Shown here piece after piece: positions 32,087-36,235 of a stretch of DNA of 36,235 nt. The stretch is from assembly GCA_963169325.1 (NCBI GenBank), contig CAUJEY010000168.1, positions 1-36,235 on the forward strand, written 5' to 3'. The notes beneath the pieces were generated by a model that saw only the letters and a list, made by a program, of their open reading frames with translations, ran no database searches and was not told where the DNA came from. Each line of letters opens with the position of its first letter. The stretch's first letter is position 1. This DNA is from Bacteroidota bacterium (lineage in GTDB: Bacteria; Bacteroidota; Bacteroidia; Chitinophagales; Saprospiraceae). Made by a program: the position numbers and the translations under genes.

Positions 32087-32875
32087 TTATAAAAGTAATC
32101 CAAGGCCAAAAATAAAACGTTTGTGCAGGATACGGTCGGTTCCGCGCTCGTCAGACGGACCCCACCAGTTATTAGACGTCCAGTCGCGGTATTTACGTTG
32201 CAATCGTATGCCGCCATGTATGGTAAAATGATTGCCGATTCGGTAGCCGATTTCACCTTGAGCCAACCAGCCGCCGCGCCAGGAGTCGGTATAGCCTCCT
32301 CGTTCGCCGCTACTTTGGCCGGCAAAACCCCAGCCTGCGCCTAAATTATAAAACAAGGTAAGGGGTTTGGGTTGTAAGTAGCCGCGCATTTCTGCAAAAA
32401 TCGGATAAATGGCTGCATCCGAGCCCCCCGGGTCAAACTGTTCAATACCGGTACCCAAACCGGCGCCCAGCAGACGGGAAAACATCCAACCGCTGGAATG
32501 TTGTACCTGAACGCCGACATTGTTGCCGCCATAATAGGCCTGACCGACGAGTACACTGCCGCGGGTATGATGATACCAGCCCTGTTCTTTAAAAGAATAG
32601 GCGCGTGGCCCACGGGCAGTTCCCCGCTTTTCCCGGCATTTTTGCACAATTCGGATGACCTCCTTCCGGGGAATCTCAAATATGGTGCCGTTCCAGGTCT
32701 GGAACACCAGGGTGTCTCCGGGTTTGACCGCCGTGATTTGGCCGATTAATTTATTTCCCCCCGCCAAATGCAGCGCATCCTGGCAGTCGGGCTTGCTGTC
32801 CTGCCCCCGGAGGAGCCGGGGCTGCCACAGCAGTAGCAGCAGCCCCAGTCCGAGTAAACGAGTGTTTATTTTCAT
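32087..32875 (-). CDS. Outer-membrane beta-barrel protein with N-terminal SH3/LSm-like segment
   Basis: The 262-residue protein has a signal peptide (residues 1-24, cleaved after LLRG). A short domain (GGNKLIGQITAVKPGDTLVF, about 38-75) of the 'key-value' type is seen in many Bacteroidota exported proteins. Strand-rich sequence follows to a C-terminus HKRFIFGLGLLL, typical of a small outer-membrane barrel. No enzyme signature was found. It follows the LVIVD lipoprotein gene by 10 bases and precedes the sigma factor, so it could be part of the same signalling module, or its target. Confidence 0.7.
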   Translation of the reverse strand: MKINTRLLGLGLLLLLWQPRLLRGQDSKPDCQDALHLAGGNKLIGQITAVKPGDTLVFQTWNGTIFEIPRKEVIRIVQKCREKRGTARGPRAYSFKEQGWYHHTRGSVLVGQAYYGGNNVGVQVQHSSGWMFSRLLGAGLGTGIEQFDPGGSDAAIYPIFAEMRGYLQPKPLTLFYNLGAGWGFAGQSSGERGGYTDSWRGGWLAQGEIGYRIGNHFTIHGGIRLQRKYRDWTSNNWWGPSDERGTDRILHKRFIFGLGLLL

Positions 32876-32885
32876 GGCTCCGGTT

Positions 32886-34169
32886 TTAGGGAGTTACGGC
32901 TATTCGGCTGATTTCTTTCGGTGCGGCCGGGTTGCTTATATCATATTGATAAAAGCCGTCGTCGCCAACCACCAGGAGGTGCGTTTCGTCCAGCGCAATC
33001 ACGTCGTAGGTTTTGATGCCGGTGATATGCGCGATTTGTTTCATCTCCAGCGGTTTTTCCTTGTCAAATATTTTCAATCCGTCGTCGCAGAGGTACAGGT
33101 ATCTGCCCGCTACTGACAGGCCCTTGGGATTGGTCATGGGATAGGTTTTGCGCAAGCTGGCCGCCGGCAGGTTGCGGATATCGATCACGTCCAATTGGTT
33201 GACGGACAAAGTTGAACCGTTACGGCATTCGACGCCGTCGCGGATGGTGACGTAGGCGTTTTCTTCGTCGCATACCACGGGGTCGCAACCGGTTGCGTGG
33301 GAAAAGACGGACTCCAGTACGGGTTGTGCCGGGTTGGTGGCGTTGAAGATAAAAACGCCACTTTGGGAGCCGACAAAAAGCCGGTCTTTCCAGGGGAAAA
33401 TCGTCTCGATGTTCCAGCCGATAGACATCGCATCCAAGGCAGCCGGGCAAGACGGGTTGGTGAGGGAGAAGGGGCGCAGGCTGGAGTTGTCTACGCAGTA
33501 GAGGAAGTTGTCGTATTGTCCGAAACGGGAGTAGGAGCCGGCAATGCCGGTGGGGAGGCTGGAAGATTTCCATGCAGGACCGCTGCCCGATTGTGAGGAC
33601 GACAGGGCATCGTTAACGAACACGGATCCGCCACGCCAGAACCACATATTTCCCCATTGATCGTCGGCGCAATCGATTTCTTCCGTGACTTCCGTTTGTA
33701 GGTAATCCACCAAATATCCGCGGGCGGGATCAAAACCGTGCAGCGCAAACACATTTTCGGAGCGGCATACGACCTGGGGTTGTTGCAGGTCGCTGACGTC
33801 GATGGTTAGCAGGTCAATGTACTGGTCGACGTACAGGTACTGCCCGCGAACGGCCATGTCCACGTTGCCGGGAATGCTCCAAAAGGCAACAGGAACGGGG
33901 TTAGAGGGGTTGCTGTTGTCGATCACGTGAATGCCTTCATTTAACTCCGAAATCAGCATGTATTGGCCGATGGCGTAAATTTTGCCCGGCTTTTTCAACG
34001 TGCGGGGCCCTTCGGCGGCAATCCCGACACGGCATTCTTCCAGGGTTTTGTAAACGGGGTCGAAACGCACATAAGTGCGGCTGGAGGTACATTTGTCGCG
34101 CAGGCACCCCGAAAGGGAAATCAGGCCGGCGAGCGCCAAAATGGTCAAGAGTGTGTTCGTAATCTTCAT
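32886..34169 (-). CDS. LVIVD-repeat lipoprotein
   Basis: The product (427 residues from the ATG at 34169; a longer frame to 34283 adds a non-signal extension) begins with a lipoprotein signal ending LSLSGC. The chain has repeats of the LVIVD type (LNEGIHVIDNSNPSNPVPV, LLTIDVSDLQQPQVV, GVFIFNATNPAQPVLE, GFYQYDISNPAAPKEI), which fold as a beta-propeller. Such proteins are common on Bacteroidota surfaces and have no known enzymatic role. Its stop is 10 bases from the next gene start, so it is probably the first gene of the run that leads into the second sigma factor. Confidence 0.88.
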   Translation of the reverse strand: MKITNTLLTILALAGLISLSGCLRDKCTSSRTYVRFDPVYKTLEECRVGIAAEGPRTLKKPGKIYAIGQYMLISELNEGIHVIDNSNPSNPVPVAFWSIPGNVDMAVRGQYLYVDQYIDLLTIDVSDLQQPQVVCRSENVFALHGFDPARGYLVDYLQTEVTEEIDCADDQWGNMWFWRGGSVFVNDALSSSQSGSGPAWKSSSLPTGIAGSYSRFGQYDNFLYCVDNSSLRPFSLTNPSCPAALDAMSIGWNIETIFPWKDRLFVGSQSGVFIFNATNPAQPVLESVFSHATGCDPVVCDEENAYVTIRDGVECRNGSTLSVNQLDVIDIRNLPAASLRKTYPMTNPKGLSVAGRYLYLCDDGLKIFDKEKPLEMKQIAHITGIKTYDVIALDETHLLVVGDDGFYQYDISNPAAPKEISRIAVTP

Positions 34170-34397
34170 GGCATAAATGTTTGAATGAGCAGTGTAAACA
34201 GTACCCGGGTGATACGTCCAAAGAGACAGGGCGAGGGGCTGAAAGGGTTGGGTGTCAGGGCGATTTTTTACTAATCGAAGCAAATTTTAGAAAAGCCAAC
34301 CGTTCTTCCTAAAGGCGCCAATCGAAATAATATAACAAAACTTTTTCAGCCTGCCTTACATTAGCCTTTGGTTTACGCTTAAGTTATTGTACTTGAT

Positions 34398-35078
34398 ATG
34401 CACCAGGAATACATTGTCGATGATCCAATTCGGTTCTGGCAGCGCATACATCCCAGTTTCTGGGCAGTCATCAACCTGCTCATCGTATCGTATGGTATTT
34501 TTGTCGACAAATGGGATTTTTACCTGCTGATCTACGTGTTCTGGATGGAGTTGTACATCACCGCAGGGGCGATGTTGATTCGGGTAGCTACTGCACGGGA
34601 GTACAAACGGCATTTAAACCTGACGGGCGAGAAATTTACTTTTTTCGGGATCGGCATTTTATTCAGCGCGGCCTGTATCACACTCATCGTGGCGATGACG
34701 TACGATATCTTCGGCGGCGAACTGCGTATCGGGCAATTCGCCGCACCACTAATACCGATCCTTTTGCTGTGGTTAAATCATCTTATCCGGCTCGGCCTGC
34801 ACTATTTCCAGAACAAGCGGTTTCGAAAGGCGAATCCCGCGACGGAAATGATCGTCTCGTTCTTTTATCAGGTTGGGATTGTCGGCATCCTGATAGCCAT
34901 AACCCTGTATTATTTACCACGTTACCCCCAGCCCGGCGGGGTAAAAGCAGTGGCCACCTACGTCTTGGCATTCAAATTAGTTATTGATCTGCTGTATTCG
35001 GGTTTCCTTAGGACCGTGATCGATTGGTTTACGCCGCCTGTACGGTTGGAAAAAACGAAAAAGAGTAATAGGCGATGA
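34398..35078 (+). CDS. Six-helix integral membrane protein, unknown function (possibly DUF6498)
   Basis: The 226-residue protein has six predicted membrane helices (about residues 20-38, 42-60, 80-103, 113-133, 150-170 and 183-202) and short loops. The N-terminal half (FWAVINLLIVSYG, FWMELYIT) resembles proteins annotated DUF6498, but this link is tentative. No catalytic motif is seen. It is transcribed alone. The 3' end runs into an AACTCAA word array before the convergent msrB. The promoter could not be identified. Confidence 0.7.
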   Translation: MHQEYIVDDPIRFWQRIHPSFWAVINLLIVSYGIFVDKWDFYLLIYVFWMELYITAGAMLIRVATAREYKRHLNLTGEKFTFFGIGILFSAACITLIVAMTYDIFGGELRIGQFAAPLIPILLLWLNHLIRLGLHYFQNKRFRKANPATEMIVSFFYQVGIVGILIAITLYYLPRYPQPGGVKAVATYVLAFKLVIDLLYSGFLRTVIDWFTPPVRLEKTKKSNRR

Positions 35079-35085
35079 GCAGAGT

Positions 35086-35124
35086 AACTCAAAACTCAAA
35101 ACTCAAAACTCAAAACTCAAAACT
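35086..35124. repeat. AACTCAA heptamer array between convergent genes
   Basis: The unit AACTCAA is repeated 5.6 times without error from 35086 to 35124. It begins eight bases after the plus-strand stop, and its last base is the first base of the msrB stop codon on the minus strand. It carries no inverted half, unlike the arrays at 1168 and 12739. Confidence 0.9.
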
Positions 35125-35660
35125 TATTCCGGCACAAAGTTCATCGAAACCGAGTTCATGCAGTACCGCAAACCTGTAGGTTTGGGACCGTCGTCGAACA
35201 CGTGGCCAAGGTGTCCTCCGCAACGCGCACATTCCACTTCCGTACGTGTCATGCCGTAGGCGTTATCCGTATTTTCTTTTACGTATTCCGGTTTCAGGGG
35301 CTTCCAGAACGATGGCCAGCCGGTGCCGGATTCGAACTTGGTCGTTGAGGAAAACAAAGGCAGGCCGCAGCCGCGGCATACATAGGTTCCTTGTGCATGG
35401 TTTTTCCACAGATCGCCGCTGAATGCGCGTTCCGTGCCCTCCTGGCGTAAAACGTTATATTCCAGTTCGTTCAATTGCTTTTTCCACTCCGCATCTGTTT
35501 TGGTAACCTTAATGAGGCGTTTGTTGCCGTCGTATTGGGGGAGAATAAGGCTGTCGGTGGTGATACTTACGTTCACGGCCTCAGCCCTAGAAACCTGTTG
35601 CAGAGGCTCTCCGGAGAAATTACAGGCGAAAAGGCCTAAGAATACTGCCAAGTACTTCAT
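35124..35660 (-). CDS. msrB: Secreted peptide-methionine (R)-S-oxide reductase
   Basis: The 178-residue protein has a signal region ending LGLFAC (Cys13, a plausible lipobox) and the complete MsrB domain. It has zinc-site pairs VCRGC (Cys95, Cys98) and CARCG (Cys144, Cys147), the core GTGWPSFW, and the catalytic Cys167 in [12 protein letters not shown] separate resolving Cys in the usual place is not visible, so reduction may rely on another thiol partner. It repairs methionine sulfoxide (R form) in periplasmic or outer-envelope proteins. It starts 23 bases after the stop of the membrane protein gene at 35684 and is probably co-transcribed with it. Confidence 0.92.
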   Translation of the reverse strand: MKYLAVFLGLFACNFSGEPLQQVSRAEAVNVSITTDSLILPQYDGNKRLIKVTKTDAEWKKQLNELEYNVLRQEGTERAFSGDLWKNHAQGTYVCRGCGLPLFSSTTKFESGTGWPSFWKPLKPEYVKENTDNAYGMTRTEVECARCGGHLGHVFDDGPKPTGLRYCMNSVSMNFVPE

Positions 35661-35683
35661 AGTTTGTTATTATTTTAGGTTGA

Positions 35684-36121
35684 TTAACGTCGTTTGCGCG
35701 GTTGTGTCCATTCTTCTCTTTCCGCAAACTGAACAATCTTTTTCATCAGGTTTACCATAGACAGAAAAACCAGAAACCCAATCGTAACGACGACGTAAAT
35801 CCAACGGTACGATTGCGCTTCATTGATAGGGACGCCTGATATCAACCACGCCGCAATACCGTTTAAAAACGCCAATCCCATAAAACTGTACATGGACCGC
35901 CCCCAGTAACGTATAAAACTGTCGGCGTTGAGACTCATCATGCTGTTGAAAACGGCAAACAGCAACAAAAAAGCGGTAGCAACGGACCAGGGAAACAGTT
36001 TGTCGGCTTCGTACCAACCGGTTTGGTTAAACACCAGAGCAATCAGCATAAACACGACGGAAGCGGCAAAAAAATACAAGGCTTGTCGGATGGGATCTAT
36101 TTTGCTTTCAAAAAGTGACAT
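35684..36121 (-). CDS. Four-helix integral membrane protein, unknown function
   Basis: The 145-residue protein has four predicted membrane helices (about residues 14-33, 44-63, 78-96 and 105-125), an N-terminal MSLFESKIDPIRQALYFF, and a basic C-terminus (WTQPRKRR). I cannot assign it to a family with confidence; a YiaA/B-like origin was considered and not supported by motifs. It precedes msrB by 23 bases in the same direction. Its start codon is followed upstream by a heptamer repeat array at the end of the window. Confidence 0.65.
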   Translation of the reverse strand: MSLFESKIDPIRQALYFFAASVVFMLIALVFNQTGWYEADKLFPWSVATAFLLLFAVFNSMMSLNADSFIRYWGRSMYSFMGLAFLNGIAAWLISGVPINEAQSYRWIYVVVTIGFLVFLSMVNLMKKIVQFAEREEWTQPRKRR

Positions 36122-36122
36122 A

Positions 36123-36235
36123 GACGGTTGACGGTTGACTGTGGACGGTTGACGGTGGACGGTTGTCGGTTGACGGTGGACGGTTGAGGGTGGTCGGGTG
36201 TCGGTGTTGGGGTGTATCGTGGCGGTTGGAGGTGT
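36123..36235. repeat. GACGGTT heptamer array, decaying toward the window edge
   Basis: From 36123 the sequence reads in a strict 7-base register: GACGGTT units, some as GACGGTG, GTCGGTT or GACTGTG, for at least 12 units. The units then become less alike up to the end of the window. The array lies upstream of the start of the gene at 35684-36121, so here it is in a 5' region rather than at a gene end. The other side is not visible. Confidence 0.8.

Noticed and set aside
35684-36121. YiaA/YiaB family membership of the four-helix membrane protein
   Set aside because: Helix count is similar, but I could not see the family's conserved motifs, so it was left unnamed.

Overview
The window looks like a chromosomal stretch from a member of the Bacteroidota, most likely the Saprospiria (Saprospiraceae or Lewinellaceae-like). 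Several features support this. Two secreted proteins carry type IX secretion (T9SS) C-terminal sorting domains. Candidate promoters follow the Bacteroidota pattern TAnnTTTG, sometimes with TTG about 20 bases upstream. Start codons are preceded by A-rich stretches rather than Shine-Dalgarno sites. The families DUF1573, DUF4212/ActP, VPS10-like BNR proteins and LVIVD lipoproteins are typical of the phylum. The genus assignment is inference. No rRNA, tRNA, CRISPR array, transposase or phage gene was seen.

Layout. Positions 1-4200 hold the 3' end of an unknown gene, then pfkA (6-phosphofructokinase) and an N-acetylglucosamine-kinase-like BadF/BadG ATPase on the minus strand. A membrane-anchored glucosaminidase (plus) and two small exported proteins (minus, one of them DUF1573) follow. 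Positions 4290-10760 (minus) form a candidate operon of two SGNH hydrolases, a peptidase-containing (C39) ABC exporter and its HlyD adaptor. Positions 10840-16700 (plus) are an acetate block: acs, then DUF4212, an ActP-like sodium symporter and an MDR oxidoreductase, with one small exported protein on the minus strand. Positions 16685-22660 hold a YdjM-like membrane hydrolase, a T9SS cargo protein and a large VPS10/BNR protein. Positions 22727-24000 hold an ECF sigma factor with an anti-sigma-like membrane protein. Positions 24170-24700 are a gene-free cluster of palindromic repeats, followed by an AT-rich T9SS cargo gene.

Positions 26308-34169 (minus) form a tightly packed six-gene run. In transcription order it is an LVIVD lipoprotein, an outer-membrane barrel protein, a second ECF sigma factor, a protein that joins an inner-membrane anti-sigma-like segment to a C-terminal beta-barrel, a GH31 alpha-glucosidase and an orphan LytS-type sensor kinase. 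The window ends with a membrane protein of unknown function (plus) and a secreted MsrB with a membrane partner (minus).

Two signals are not explained by ordinary annotation. The first is a recurring architecture of gene ends. At least seven intergenic sites carry either very long hairpins (39- and 51-base arms) or short-word arrays (7-10 base words). Several arrays are followed by the same words in inverted orientation, and each site uses a different word or stem. The second is the predicted trans-envelope protein at 29933-31429, which would link an ECF sigma factor to an outer-membrane beta-barrel in a single polypeptide.
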